Made by a program: the position numbers and the translations under genes | The notes under the pieces: model-generated | The model's input: only the letters and a program-made list of their open reading frames with translations | Databases searched by the model: none | Told to the model about the DNA's origin: nothing | Assembly: GCA_027405735.1 (NCBI GenBank) | Contig: JAPEHQ010000011.1 | Location: 682,001 to 746,000 of the forward strand | From: Mucor racemosus | Taxonomy: Eukaryota > Mucoromycota > Mucoromycetes > Mucorales > Mucoraceae | DNA: 64,000 nucleotides | Reading direction: 5' to 3' | In this document: piece after piece, positions 44,701 to 56,515 of the stretch | How the letters are laid out: each line of letters opens with the position of its first letter | Position numbering within the stretch: the stretch's first letter is position 1

Positions 44701-47321
44701 AATTACTTGCAGAAGTGATTCGACGTTTGACTAACGCAAATCTCCAAATTAACCCGGACAAAATTGTCTTTGCTCAACGCAGTGTACATGTCCTTGGTTG
44801 GAGCATTATCCATAATCGCTTGGTACCTGATTCCCGTAAATTGACAAACTTTCATACATGGCCGCTTCCCAAAACTGGCAAAGATATCATGCGTTATCTT
44901 GGATTTACCAACTATTTTCGTAGTGCTATTCCAGGTTACGGTACACTTGCTGCTCCTTTGGATGAATTGCGTAATCATAAAAGCCTTGCTAGTATTTGGA
45001 ATGACACTCATACAACTGCATTTTACAATCTCCAAAAAGCTCTCGCTTCCTCAACTGCACTCAGCCCCATTGATTTTCGATACAAAGTAAATGTTGCTAC
45101 AGACGCTTCTGCTACTGCTGTTGGTGGTATTATCTATCAAATCAAAGACAACACAGTACACTATATCACAATGGCTAGTCGCAAATTATCCAAATCTGAA
45201 ATGGCTTATTCCACAACTAAACGCGAACTGTTAGCTATTGTCTACATGTTCACAAAGTTTCACAAATGGCTTTTTGGTATACCTTTTATCTTACATACAG
45301 ATCACCGTAGTCTTGTTTGGTTGCAAACTCAATCGACTCCTAATATGATGTTATTAACATGGTATGAAGTTATCTTCTTTCATTATACTTATGACATCAT
45401 TCATATTCCAGGATCGCGTAACATTTTACCAGATGCTCTCAGTCGTTTATTTCCAACTGATACACCAGATGACAATAAACTGGAGGGGGGTAATTTATAC
45501 AACAACACGAGTATTTTTGTAAAAGAAAAACGACGAAACCACAAACGTGGCGACACCGATCTTTTAACACAAACAAACAACCGTGACTCATCTTTACTCA
45601 AACCTAAAAAGCAAAACAACACCTTGTTTAAAAAACGCTTTAAGAAAAGCAACTTTAAGTATTCATCATTCCCTACGAAACATGATATTAACTATCACAC
45701 TCCTGTGAATAACGATATTGACGTTTTTGATGCTTCAACTTACAATGCTATTTCATCATCAAAATCAAACGATCACAACGATAATTCATTAACGAATAAC
45801 AATAGTCCGTCTATTAAAAATTCTGATACATTACCACACAACCATAATATTCTCATTTCACGAGCAATGAAATATGCTGACTATATGACACCTCCAGAAT
45901 CTGAGAGAATCGAACTCATTCTGAAAGTGCATTTGTTAGGTCATGTGGGTATTAATGCTATTGAGAAAATTCTACACAATGATTATGCTGTACATTGGAC
46001 GCACATGCGAGATGATATTACTAGAGTTTTAAAAGATTGTCATGCTTGTCAATCACACGGAATTTTTAGTGTTGGATATCATCCACCTCGAAGTGTATTA
46101 CCAGATAATGTATTCGATCACATTGCTGTCGATTTAGGAGATTTCGCTACTACATCAACTTCAGGCAATAATTACATTTTAGTTATTGTTGATTATTTTA
46201 GCAGATTTACTATATTGCGAGCACTACCTGACAAGAGCCCAGTGACTGTAGCTAGATCCTTGCTATCTGTCTGTTCTTTGTTTGGATGGCCTGCTCGTAT
46301 AACAAGTGATAATGCTAATGAATTTGTTGGAACTTTCATACGAGAATTCCTCGAATTAAGTGGTCTTGATCGCCTAACATCGTTACCATATACGCCTACT
46401 GGCAACAGCCTGGTCGAATCATTTATGGGTGTTAGCAAACGAGCTATTATCAAATCATTAACGCACGATGCAGCAGAACCTGAATCATGGGATCTATATC
46501 TAGATGTCATTCAATATGCCATGAACATTCAGTATGCTCGTCTGCACAAATCTCAACCTTTTTCTGTCATGTTTAATCGTGCACCAAATCTTTTCAAAGA
46601 TTATTCGAATTCACCTGCCCCTGCAATTGATATTAATAATCCAAATACTGAAATTATTGACAAGCGATTAAAATACGTTAAGGAAATTGTTATCCCTGCT
46701 ATTCACAAACGAATCCAGGAAACACAATTAAAAGATCATGCTACTTTTGAACGCACTCACAAAATTGTATACGACAAGTATCCAATCAACTCAAAAGTTA
46801 TGATTGTAAATCCACTTCGCACATCCAAACTAAGCCCTCGCTGGTTAGGACCATACCTAATAAAAAACTATACTAGACATGGCAGCTATGTATTAGCAGA
46901 TTTAACAGGTGAACTTTTATCTCGAGATGTAGCTACTCAACATATACGAGTCATAGATTCTTCAGATAACCATCTCACACACGGGTTCAAAGATCGTCAT
47001 TATGAAGTACAGGCTATCGTTAACCATCGTATCGACAAAGACACTGGTGAAATGTTCTATCGCACAAATTGGGTAGGATACCAGAAGTCAGATGATACAT
47101 GGCAGCGCGAATCCGACTTTGACTCTAAGAAACCTATTCGTGATTATTGGGCAAGAATCAATCCAACTAAACTAGGTGCGCCGCTACCTAATACAGTTAA
47201 TAAACGCAAGTTGAATCGTCGTCGAAAGCACGCAGGACCTACTGTAAATCGTCGACATCCCAACAAGAAGCCTAATTCTAAAGCTACAAATCAAGAAACG
47301 TTGTCTCCACAACAAGCTTAA
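41721..47321 (+). CDS. Gag-Pol polyprotein of chromovirus, single ORF, 1866 aa
   Basis: One uninterrupted frame, as in Tf1-type elements, with no frameshift between gag and pol. Order: gag-like N-terminus (about 1-385); two variant zinc knuckles of form C-x2-H-x4-H-x4-C (about residues 391 and 517) with a CxxC segment between (about 442); protease DTGCTFS (about 651); reverse transcriptase with IVADVRLFNQ, SSIDVKSFF and LYVDDIGVLS (about 975); RNase H with TDASATAVGG (about 1127), KRELLAIVY and HTDHRSL; integrase HHCC zinc finger (about 1400-1445) and D-D-35-E core (VDLGD, TSDNANEF, LVESFMG); chromodomain with YEVQAIVNHRI and WVGYQKSDDTW (about 1760-1815). All catalytic residues are present, so the element may be autonomous. 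Confidence 0.95.
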   Translation: MVHQQQSTPALSESPLVTIPNDSLNSSAPPATESDTCATGVNSQSDIGASDMDVDSDTMSSVASISNPGQLLQLHRTINQLTIDATLASAKVSSLHGEARQIAVRELQDLSTTIRTSIDLLNHLRASNATSNVQSTSPRSVPASKVVCPNNLPHFQWEGSVFDERNTIFVDVDACLTKFQDVMFAYNLDFDAEFGRLVPPMLSPTQRTWYQSFVANSKQPTWAEFKASFKARYGLSVLDDRQKCTSDLVDISLNPEETLDSFVDRFNDLRRRAFDQVPPPFLLVSRFMLALPQPLRSQVNIVRQSKEAHGDVSVDFIIRTARDLLASMTPSEAAAAMSRKEVVKHEKGTKASKWAFTSAVDNSHSSIPIQGAAASKISKPNMKKSAGISGRFCDYHKSKGHNTSECQAYAAKLVEQVPAASTSTPSSSPQTTGRPFKTTRPSCRNCGAPNYVYGHVCNTATRTGESPKTPERRFGMMRISDSEPATVEQDKTSTVTPASAATSASSPAKVTGTKSSKFCVYHKRKSHNTSDCNAYAAYIATLSSKALDGAKGTSGTDAAPSTPGTPSSTVTNTVAPSATSDTTTTTAANPASATTIQSTSASDDAMDVDVVVATEAHKCKLNEFSNLPINKSNSLLVPLIVESYKVYGVLDTGCTFSICAPQFAKSLGIHIDLSTDGHIQLGHTSTTKPRIGSCYLNIFYNKRNFKHKFEIFDFYTDSNDCPILLGLDIMSQLNIGITGLTSSWFEYTGPELPSPIDPDVEPNNDPYGSPTERNLAYAQIEPLLKENANIDLASTYCNLPGAIVQLETIPNKIAYRAPYPVPIVYKEAVLAQLDQWQKDGVIERSPSHTGWNHPLLVVAKKNSAGVYSFDKPRIVADVRLFNQILVSTDKYQMPRIDDIHQRFSAAKIISSIDVKSFFTSFLVDRRFRFKLSFSCPFTNQQYMWRKVCFGISFIGNLTSRCLSNLFSDMREHVCLYVDDIGVLSFNDSLEEHTQLLAEVIRRLTNANLQINPDKIVFAQRSVHVLGWSIIHNRLVPDSRKLTNFHTWPLPKTGKDIMRYLGFTNYFRSAIPGYGTLAAPLDELRNHKSLASIWNDTHTTAFYNLQKALASSTALSPIDFRYKVNVATDASATAVGGIIYQIKDNTVHYITMASRKLSKSEMAYSTTKRELLAIVYMFTKFHKWLFGIPFILHTDHRSLVWLQTQSTPNMMLLTWYEVIFFHYTYDIIHIPGSRNILPDALSRLFPTDTPDDNKLEGGNLYNNTSIFVKEKRRNHKRGDTDLLTQTNNRDSSLLKPKKQNNTLFKKRFKKSNFKYSSFPTKHDINYHTPVNNDIDVFDASTYNAISSSKSNDHNDNSLTNNNSPSIKNSDTLPHNHNILISRAMKYADYMTPPESERIELILKVHLLGHVGINAIEKILHNDYAVHWTHMRDDITRVLKDCHACQSHGIFSVGYHPPRSVLPDNVFDHIAVDLGDFATTSTSGNNYILVIVDYFSRFTILRALPDKSPVTVARSLLSVCSLFGWPARITSDNANEFVGTFIREFLELSGLDRLTSLPYTPTGNSLVESFMGVSKRAIIKSLTHDAAEPESWDLYLDVIQYAMNIQYARLHKSQPFSVMFNRAPNLFKDYSNSPAPAIDINNPNTEIIDKRLKYVKEIVIPAIHKRIQETQLKDHATFERTHKIVYDKYPINSKVMIVNPLRTSKLSPRWLGPYLIKNYTRHGSYVLADLTGELLSRDVATQHIRVIDSSDNHLTHGFKDRHYEVQAIVNHRIDKDTGEMFYRTNWVGYQKSDDTWQRESDFDSKKPIRDYWARINPTKLGAPLPNTVNKRKLNRRRKHAGPTVNRRHPNKKPNSKATNQETLSPQQA

Positions 47322-47650
47322 TTCATCAAGCAAATAGTTGTAGTAATCTTTTCCTTACTTTTTTTATTTTTTTTCCTGCCAAGGTTTTTTCCAAAGGTTT
47401 TTATCGATCACTACAAGCTCTTCAACACTTTCATCTTATACCAAATTTATACTACTTTACTTCTCTGGTTTTCTCATTTATACTGGTGCCTCATCTACTT
47501 CAAATTGGTCTTTTCTTTTCTATCCTGGTCATGTCAACTCTTTTCTTTATGCCTATCCTCATTTTTGAATTAATTTTCCCAAGATCTGCGTCTTTAAATT
47601 AATTTGAAACATGATCTACAAAACCCACTTCCCGGTTTTATCTCATAGAA

Positions 47651-47666
47651 GGCTGGGGGGGAGCAA
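47651..47666 (+). promoter_or_regulatory. Polypurine tract
   Basis: GGCTGGGGGGGAGCAA directly before the 3' LTR; likely plus-strand primer site. Confidence 0.7.
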
Positions 47667-48195
47667 TGTTGTATTCCACCTACTAGTATCATACATTATC
47701 ACCTTCTACAGTATCAATACATCTTACAATCTATTGACTACGACATGTATTGAAGTGCAAGTCTTGATATCGGATATAAGAAACTCCTAGCGTACCAAGT
47801 TTAATCCAGTAATTACCAAGAACGCTTGGACCTCAATTATGACACCACATTATTTCATCCCAGCAGTTAACCAATCAAGTAGTTATCAAATCAACATCCA
47901 AGCATATTTAGCGCAGCATTGAAACAACACAACTCACAAGCTCTGCAAGAACGGTTAAATTATGATTGATCCATTTCAATCCATAGATTACTATCAAACA
48001 GATCCAATAGTTCAATAGTGCCTTAAATTACATCTCAGGATCTCAATGTCTAATCAATATAAAAGGCCATACTTTTACATCTAAATAAACGATATCTTGT
48101 TTTTATTATACAGTTGAAGAACTGATTAATCACTCATTCTTTTATAATTGTATTCTTTTTTAAGTAATATTTATCAATCCTGAAAATATACGACA
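47667..48195 (+). repeat. 3' LTR
   Basis: 529 bp; reads the same as the 5' LTR over the lines compared by eye. Confidence 0.93.
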
Positions 48196-50569
48196 GTCTC
48201 ATATATCCTTACATTTTGGACCATTCGTCAATCAATCAAGAACAATTAGGAATGTTATCCCAGATCAGTTAACCCACTTTTACAATAAGGATTATAACTC
48301 AAGAGGTTCATCATTTTACAAATTACAATAATAACCTGTGGACACAACAAAAAGGTAGGTGGTTTCAGATGGTTTTTAAATGGGTTTCGAATGTTTTCAC
48401 CCAATATTGAGTCATATCATGTAAAATCTTCAAATAAGGTAGATCCAACTCAAATCTACCCTGCGTTTATGTTTCAGCGAAAAATATTGATTTTTCGTCA
48501 AGATAATCAAAATAATAATTCTTATCACAGCCTAAACCTATCAGAACGGGGTTTCAAAGTCGATTTGAAAAAATAGACAAAAAATGATTCAAAAAACAAA
48601 ATCGTTTAATAGCTTATGAACCGCAAATTAAACCAACCTAAAGTGTTAAATAGTTTCTGTGCAGTTTTGGATTCTGTATCCATCTAAATAAAAATCAAAA
48701 AAAACATTACACGTTAAATTTTGTGTAAAATGCAATTGAAATTTTGGAGGTTTTTTGAAAATACTCATTATTTTTTATAAGCATATTTAAAATATAAGCA
48801 ATTAAAATTATGCGCATAAAAATTATCTATTGATTGAGCTACTGCGAAATGTTTTAACTGCATTTTTCGTAGAGAAAACGAGGTTTTTGTCTAAAAAAAA
48901 TTCAGATTCAGAATTTGAGATGAGGATATACAAGGGAAAAATGGAAGCTAGAAACGAAAATACCATTTTGTACACATTTTTGAGGATATCTCCACGAAAA
49001 ATCAATATTTTGAAGCAACCTAAATTAGGTTTGAGAGAGCTTAACAAGTTCAATGACATGAATGTAAAAAAAGTGTTGTTCAATTTGACTAATATTTTGA
49101 AATCTACTACATAAATGCCAAAAAAAAAAAAAAAAAAAAAAATGCAAAAAAAATAAGCGTGCTCAAAATTTTTTGTACCAAAATATGTTATAAAGTTAAA
49201 ATAATTAAATTTTATTATCAAAAAATGCTACTATAGCTTAATTTTGTGTAGAGATATGGAACCTCAAAATTTTTAATGTTTAATGTTTAATGTTTAACAA
49301 CAAAATATGCGTAAAAATCTGAAACATTAGCATTGAAAAATTAATACCACCTGCAAAAAAATAGGATATATCCGGATACTCGTTTTTAGATTAAAGTTAA
49401 ACATCTCAGGTACATTGGCATATAATTTTTTCTTGGTATTATTTAGCGAAAAAAAAAGTAGAGCAGGGATGAAAAGTGAGACCCAGTTTTCAAGGATAAA
49501 ACAGCGACTTTTACGTATTTTTGAATCTTTCATGAGTTATAGAATAAATCGAGGAATAGGTAGCATAATGCAATCAGTCCATATCTATTTAGCAGTGTCT
49601 AAGGTATCTCTTAAAAAACGTTTAGTATGAGGTTAGTTATAGAAAAGAAGGTGTGCTCTGATTTTGAAGGTTGAAAACTACACAAATGCAAATGATCTCA
49701 CATTTTATGGAGAAATAGATAGGTAAGCAAGCCCTGAATTGGGATTTAAAATGACAGCTTTCATGAGTTGCTGTGGCAAATTTAAACCGAAAATGAAGCT
49801 AGAATCAAGTGAAATGGTGCCGTAAATAAAAGCTCAACATCTTGTGCACATTTTAATTTTAAAAATGTGACATAAAAAAGGTTTAATGTTGTTTGTTTGA
49901 TTGACTGAAACGACCCATCATTTATAAACTTCCACATTTCTGGATATTATGGATGCCAGAAGCTTTAGTGTATTATGGTCTCGGAGATCATTTATAATTG
50001 GTAGTGATATTATTCTTTCTTTTGAATTATATATATATATATATATATGAGATGTGACGAAATCAATTTTAGAGCATTAGCATCGATAATAAGCTACTCA
50101 ATTGTAGTATATACATTTTATATTGGAATTTTTAAAAAAAAATCGAATTTGTTTGAGCAAGTTTTGAGGTATGTACTGTATACGGGCAGCATCAATCATT
50201 GAAATTAGTGTTTTCCGAATACCACTTTTGATTTCTGATCATGGTGTATGGAGTGTAACTCTACAAAGTCAAAGCACCGTTCAAATTTCGCATTGATTAT
50301 AAAACGCTCAAACATGCAATGATCTAGTTTTCCCACAAAACGAGGGGGTAATATGTCTCCTTTTGTTACCATTTTATATTGCATGAAGATCAAAGATTAT
50401 CAGAAAACGAAGCCCTGAAATAAAAGACTGCTGTTTTCAAGATTGACAGGTATTTTTTATTATACTTTTTTAACGGCAAATATTACAAATAATTAATGGT
50501 GAGTTGGCTTGGATCCTATAAATGACAGATATTAGATTAGCGTGCAAAACAACCATCTATCTTTCTGAA
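48196..50569. other. Intergenic, AT-rich, repeat remnants
   Basis: No gene supported. Features: an A run (49121-49141), three to four TTTAATG units (about 49275-49297), a (TA)n tract (about 50027-50048), and a stretch (49785-49915) similar to 11065-11205. Confidence 0.5.
49785..49915 (+). repeat. Dispersed degenerate repeat, copy C
   Basis: GCTAGAATCAAGTGAAATGGTGC, AAATAAAA, ATGTGACA, TTGTTTG and TTGACTGAAACGA occur in the same order as at 11065-11205, giving a second related segment of the dispersed repeat. Confidence 0.5.
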
Positions 50570-51272
50570 TTATTGCGTACCATCTACTCTTAAATTTCTA
50601 GTCGCTGAAGGAATTCTTACAGTGATACCATCCAAATCTTTGACCATCTCTATTTGGCAGCCTAAACGAGATCTATGATATTTTTAGGTCAAAATCAGGG
50701 CCCATGTTCCTTCAACTCAATACAAACTTACGTTTCGGTCAATCCAAACGCCAAATCAAGCATATCGTTTTCTTCATCAGAAGGTTCTTCCATTTTATCA
50801 AAATATTCAGGCTCGCAAATAACATGACAAGTTGAACATGCCAGTGATCCTTCACAGGCACCTAATAAAAAATCACTTTTAATACACTATTATCATCCAG
50901 TAATTCGAAAAAAAAACCTACATTCAAGGTCAATGTCATATCTTTGTGCAAGATCCAACATGGTATCGCCCTCAGTTGCTTTGACATCTATTTTCTCTCC
51001 TTCGGGTGTGATGAAATGAACTGTATAAGGGCTACGGATGCAATGAGTCAATATATCCTTCTATACATGACATAACCACTTACCCTTCACCACGAGAGAT
51101 TTTTCCATTGCCATGGAACAAAGCTATCCATAAATTTCAAGATATTAGTCATACAGAGCCTTATTGTAAAAATTTCTCGAAGTTTACCAGGAGCTGCAGA
51201 GAAATTTCTCATCGAGTTTATGTAATTAGGTCTAAAGACTTTCTTGGATGTAAATAAACGTAACAAAGACAT
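50570..51272 (-). CDS. YAH1: Mitochondrial [2Fe-2S] ferredoxin (adrenodoxin type), 155 aa
   Basis: Electron carrier for Fe-S cluster assembly and haem A synthesis. Minus-strand exons: 51272-51188, 51123-51084, 51031-50922, 50861-50732, 50672-50570, all in phase. The donor at 50921 (GTAGGT) was chosen because only it gives the canonical cluster text. The N-terminus ([20 protein letters not shown], then MRNFSAAP) is a basic mitochondrial presequence. The ferredoxin domain shows [20 protein letters not shown] and the cluster-binding [18 protein letters not shown], with the fourth Cys in [10 protein letters not shown]. The acidic loop [14 protein letters not shown] is the usual reductase-interaction site. 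Length agrees with yeast Yah1 (172). Confidence 0.93.
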
Positions 51273-52089
51273 GGTTAGTATTGCTATATCGTAATAACTA
51301 GAAAATTGAAAAAAAAATGTAATAGAGAGAAGGGGGTTTTTTTTGAGTTGTTAGATGCAAAGAAAAATCAAACTCTTAATAGTCAGAATGAGCGGGGAGG
51401 ATCGCAGAGAGATGTGATTGGGCAAACACTGAGAGATGTAGAGAATGGGGTCAAACAGGTCAAACTATTTCTTTCAGCATTTAGGGTGACGTGAGATCTC
51501 GGTTGGTTGGTCTAACCGCTCTTTCAATGTTTGAAGTTCTATGTTGCACATTAGGTTGAATTTACAATACTAAATACTGAAAGAAACGTAAAATATTACT
51601 GATCATTGCACCATAGTAGTCTATGTTGAAAGGGTTTAAAGAATTTTTCCCTCTTAATTTATAACATAAACAGGAGCTCCACATTTTAAATGGTGATTTC
51701 GGCACTTTATAATATACGGAAAAATTAAAAAAAAATAACCTCAAAAAGGAACATGCGGTGCAACAATACGACATTGAATACATCGTATGTGTACACTGTA
51801 TATGTGTACTATGAATAAAAATATTACTTCTATATATAAAATATTTTAATTGAAACTATCACCGCTTCAAAAACTCAAGTGAGGTTCTCCACGTGTATTT
51901 TGCATTATATATGACAGAATTCACCCAATAAAGCATCGCACGTGAAAGAGGTAGAGCCTTTCAAATGCTAGCATTATGTGCTTCGGTCGTCCAATTTCCG
52001 ACTTGTCTGATTAGTGTTTAAATTGATCATGTTTTTCCCTCCTCTTTCTTTCTCTCTTTCCCTCATTTTTTTCTTTTATTGCTTCCAAA
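51273..52089. other. Divergent promoter region YAH1/GDE1
   Basis: Between divergent genes. The plus-strand frame 51306-51494 looks like chance. A CT-rich leader (52028-52080) precedes the GDE1 start. Confidence 0.5.
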
Positions 52090-55000
52090 ATGAAATTCGG
52101 AAAGACGCTATTGTCAAATCAGATACCAGAATGGTCAAGGAATTATATATCGTATAAGGCTCTTAAAAAGGAAATTAAAGCTGCATCGACAGAATTACCA
52201 CCGCCTGAAGAAGAAGTAACAGGTATGATGTCTATCTGATCATTGATATACAGTATGGCTAATACGATAGTATGTAGCTATATTTTTCAAATTGGACAGA
52301 GAATTAGAGAAAATCAATACATTTTATGTATATAAGCAAGCTTTGATTCATCGTCGATTGTGGATCTTGCAAGAAAAACATGAGAAATTCCATGATGAAA
52401 GTGACGAACTAGCATCAGCATTGAAGGAGACGAGGAATCAAATGAATAAACTCATGTGGTTTGCCGAATTGAACTCGAAAGGCCTTCGCAAAATACTTAA
52501 AAAGTAAACAAACAACAAACATTTTCTTTTTTTTTTATATATTTGTTTATCTAATCTACACATAATTTAGACTAGACAAGAAGTTGGGATTAGATTTTCA
52601 AACCGTTTATTGGGAAACAAAGGTTAGTGCGAGTATTAGGTGGTTTTACTTGTAACTAATTCATAACATTTGCAGGTTGCTGTATTGCCGTTTGCAACCC
52701 CGTTTCAATTGCGAAAAGAGTTGGATCAAGTTGCGGAATGGATTTTAACATTGACTTCTGCGGACAAGCAACAAGACAACACTAAATCTAATCTCAAATT
52801 GGCCCGTTATACATCGAAAAATGAAGATATCTCAAATGCAATTAAACAAGATAATCAAGCGGAATTAGCTTCTTTATTAAAGGAAGGCTCAAGAGTAAGG
52901 ATTTACCCATCGCTTCAATTATTAAATTACTAAATCTGGTTGATATTTAGACCAACGACACCATTTTAGAGTTAGCAGTAGAACATGAATCAATCAACTG
53001 TCTTGAATACCTCGTTTCAACTTTAGGTTTATCCCTAATCAATAATAGAGACATTAACGAACGCAACTTACTTCATCGTATATGTATCAGACCCCCCACT
53101 TCGATTAAAATTGTGGAATCCTTATTAAATTTGGAACCTTCATTGTCGATTCAAAAAGATTTCGCTGGACGTAGACCCCTTCACTATGCTGCAGAATCAA
53201 ATGACGCAAGCCTGATTAAATTCCTGTTACAACATGCGATTGATCACCACTATTATGCTTTGCATGAAGGCTTTGCTGATCCCGTTTGGCAAGATCGTGA
53301 AGGATTTACCCCATTATTCTTTGGTATTATTCATGGTAGTACAGTGGCTGTTAAAGAGTTAATTGAAATAGGCCAAATTGATAATATCGATGAATTATTT
53401 GCTTCTGGACAGAAATCACCAACCATCTCAAATGCTTCATTATCATCCGAAGAATTAATTGCAAATGAAAATGAATTCTTGCCTGATTTCGCTCGTTCAC
53501 TTCATCATCCCTCATCTGTTGCCTTGGCTTGTAAATTAGGAAACTTGGAGTTACTCAAACTATTGATCGATAAAAATGCTTCAGTTGATTTGGCCGATGA
53601 AGACGGTGAAACGCCTTTATTGTTTGCAATCAGAAGTCATTTCCTGGATGGCGTCAAAGTATTGATTTACGATGGTCATGTGGATATCAATTTAGCAGAA
53701 AAAGTAAATGGCTGGACACCTTTAATGATTGCTGCCATCGAGGGATTCAAAGATACAGTTGAAGCATTATTGGAAGCAAATGCTGATAAAGATGTTATCG
53801 ATCAGAATGGTTGGTCGGCTTCTGAGCACGCTGTCTTTCGTGGCAATCTTGATATTGGTCGATTAACTTTACCCAAGGATACCAAACTTCATTTAGAACC
53901 AGCTGTTCGTGCAAAATTAACAGGTGCATCAGATGACGAAAGTGGACAATCTACACCAACATCATCCGCTTCACCAACTAAAACAAAAGCCTCCAAAGCT
54001 GTTTCAAAAGCAAGCCGTTTATATGGCCATAAATATTTGACTGATTTATCCATGATCATCATCACACTTGGTTCAAATGATGTTCGTAATCCTCTTTGCC
54101 ACAAATTCATTGAACTCGTTGAGAAATTTCAAGGTGAAGATCAACAACGTAGATTATCTCTCTCTGTATCTGCTACCAATGCATCTGGCGAATTTCCTAT
54201 TATCGACCTACCTTCCGAATTTACACATGCATTTTATCCCGAACCTATCGTCTTGTTTACCCCTAAACCCGAAGAAGTTACATTAAGATTCGACTTGATT
54301 GAAACATTCGGTTCATCTCGAAATAGCAGTGTTTTGGCTCGGGGAACTTCTGTATTAGCTGGCGATTTTATATTTACAAAATCTAAAGGTTTCAAGGGAC
54401 CTACAGAAAAGGCTTCTTTGCGAGGTCAGCAGACCGTACCTTTAGTACAAGCAAAGGATTTGGATTGTGTAGGCACTTTGGGTTTCGAATATTTTGTCAT
54501 TACACCATTTGAAAACAAAAATATGAGAATTGGAGATCGTTATACATATTATAAATCTGTTGATACCCAAGTTATTGGTCATCGTGGTTCTGGTATGAAT
54601 AGAAAGGGGTCCAAATTACAAGTTGGTGAGAATACTGTATTATCATTCGTTACAGCTGCCTCTCTTGGTGCTGAATACGTCGAGTTTGGTAGGGCTTTTT
54701 CACAGATAATTGTAGATACAATGTGCTCATTCTCTTTACAGATGTTCAATTGACCAAAGATTTGGTCCCAGTAATTTACCACGATTGGACAGTAACAGAA
54801 ACAGGTTATGATATTCCTTTAAACGCAATTACATCAGAGCAGTTTGTAAACTTGAGAAGATCCGGTCAAATTAAAGAGTATCATACAGGTGTTAGTGATG
54901 GCGCACATGGCGTGCTTGTTTCAACTTCATCAGATTCTCGACCAAAGGAAACTCAAGCAACACCACTTCATCATTCTCCCTTAATTTCTAACGGAATTTC

Positions 55001-55770
55001 TCACAATGGCAGTGGCCATAGCACACCCAACAGTGTACGTGCCAGCAGATCACATTCATTCAGTGCCAGTAGTCCCAATCGTCTTGATTTATCTGATCCT
55101 TTTGAACAAACTAGAACCTCTAAATCTGGAAAAATGAAAGGTAATGGACCTGAAACTATTCAAGGACCATTCACTACACTTGCCGAGGTATTACGAAGTG
55201 TGCCTAAATCAGCGGGTTTCAATATCGAAGTCAAGTATCCCATGATTGATGAAGCAGAGCAAGATGAATTAACACAATTCCAAGAACTCAATATTTACGT
55301 AGACACTATTTTAGAATGTGTGTATAATAATGTAGAACAAGATCGCCATATTATCTTTTCATCTTTCCATCCAGAAATTTGTTTGGCATTGAACTTGAAA
55401 CAACCTAATTACCCTGTATTCTTTTTAACAGATGCTGGTACATTGCCTATGGCTGATATTCGCTGTAATTCCCTTCAAGAAGCTGTACGATTTGCTAAAC
55501 AAGCTGATTTATTGGGTATAGTTGCTGCAAGTGAACCTATCTTGGAAGCTCCTCGTATGGTTCAAGTTATTAAAGAAATGGGATTGCTTCTATTTACTTA
55601 TGGTATACTTAACAATGAGGTTGAGAATGCTATTGCTCAAAAGCACTATGGAGTGGATGCTGTTATTGTGGTAAGTGTTCGTTTAATATTTTTATTCTTC
55701 ATCAACATCTAATATAATTATCTTATAGGATTCTGTATTACCTGTACGTAAAGGATTGCGCGGAGACTAG
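52090..55770 (+). CDS. GDE1: SPX-ankyrin-GDPD glycerophosphodiesterase GDE1, 1112 aa
   Basis: Hydrolyses glycerophosphocholine to choline and glycerol-3-phosphate, linked to phosphate supply through its SPX domain. Exons: 52090-52222, 52278-52503, 52571-52622, 52676-52894, 52951-54688, 54742-55670, 55729-55770; 3339 nt in phase. SPX domain: MKFGKTLLSNQIPEWSRNYI through about residue 180. Ankyrin repeats (about 260-470) are visible as GRRPLHYAAESND, DGETPLLFAIRSH and NGWTPLMIAAIEG. The GDPD domain from about 745 has VIGHRGSGMN, EFDVQLTKDLVPVIYHDWT and NIEVKYP, with the catalytic HR...E.D...H set. A Ser-rich insert (about 825-900) interrupts the GDPD domain. Yeast Gde1 is 1223 aa with the same order. 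Confidence 0.92.
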
Positions 55771-56179
55771 TGTTTTGACATCAATTTGTGTCATTCTATA
55801 TTCTATTATTTATTGATCTAGAAATAAATTACATAATCTCACTTTTTTTTTTTGGGTCAGGATAAAAATATGTACTTTTTTCAATCGCCGATAGTACCGG
55901 ACATAGCGGAATGGCCGGACAATTTCCGGAAGATTACATAATAGATATAGCACTTTTTTATAATTTATGGTATTCTTCATATTAAGTATCATAATAATTG
56001 TATATATAAACACATAATAATTAGCTTTGGCTGATTATAGTTAATATTAGTAACATGAAAATTCTCTAAAAAAGTACCATAATTTTGAGCGTCAGGAAAC
56101 ATTTAGGTACCTAAAAAAATATGGTACTCAAATAGGTGGCTGCCAACAAATACTATAAGCCGCTTTATTCATCTTAATT
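55771..56179. other. Intergenic after GDE1
   Basis: AT-rich with a palindrome-like CCGGACATAGCGGAATGGCCGG near 55898-55920. No gene. Confidence 0.5.
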
Positions 56180-56515
56180 ATGGCACCAATATACATACTC
56201 TCTCATAACGAGGACAGTGTTTATGATCCCAGTGAAACGTAATCTACAGTTATTTGGCTCAAAAACCAGTTTCTCGACGGGTTCGTTATAGAATCGTCCA
56301 GCGCATATTTTGATCCTTCATTGCGTGAACATTCTCGTTTTGATTTGAATGTTGGTTGGCAATTGGAGGCCCTTAAGAGCAAAAAATGAAGGACAGCTAT
56401 TAAACTGCATACAAGCGATGGCTTGGTTCGGTTATGTACAAAAACATTTTGGGTAACGACAAACAATATACGGCATTTGGCATTGATGTTAAACCAAAAT
56501 CAACTGAAAAATTAA
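56180..56515 (+). pseudogene. Decayed coding remnant, ~110 codons with two stops
   Basis: One frame reads coding-like text with normal amino-acid balance: IYILSHNEDSVYDPSE, TVIWLKNQFLDGFVIE, YFDPSLREHSRFDLNVGW and KLHTSDGLVRLC, interrupted by TAA at 56240-56242 and TGA at 56387-56389. No family recognised. It lies in a gap between GDE1 and the Btz gene. It could be an old gene fragment or transposon part; a chance frame cannot be excluded. Confidence 0.4.

Larger units (their letters stand above)
41145..48195 (+). mobile_element. Complete Ty3/gypsy chromovirus LTR retrotransposon
   Basis: 7051-bp element flanked by the 5-bp target duplication GTCTC (41140-41144 and 48196-48200). LTRs are 529 bp each (41145-41673 and 47667-48195), begin TGTTG, end ACA, and read the same wherever I compared them. 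One long gag-pol frame fills the interior. A G-rich polypurine tract (47651-47666) abuts the 3' LTR. No tRNA-type primer-binding site (TGG just inside the 5' LTR) is seen; the sequence there is T-rich. Domain order with integrase after RNase H, plus the C-terminal chromodomain, places it among chromoviruses. Identical-looking LTRs and an open frame suggest a recent insertion. Confidence 0.95.

Noticed and set aside
48823..49221. 132-aa minus-strand Phe-rich frame
   Set aside because: Low-complexity translation of A/T runs.
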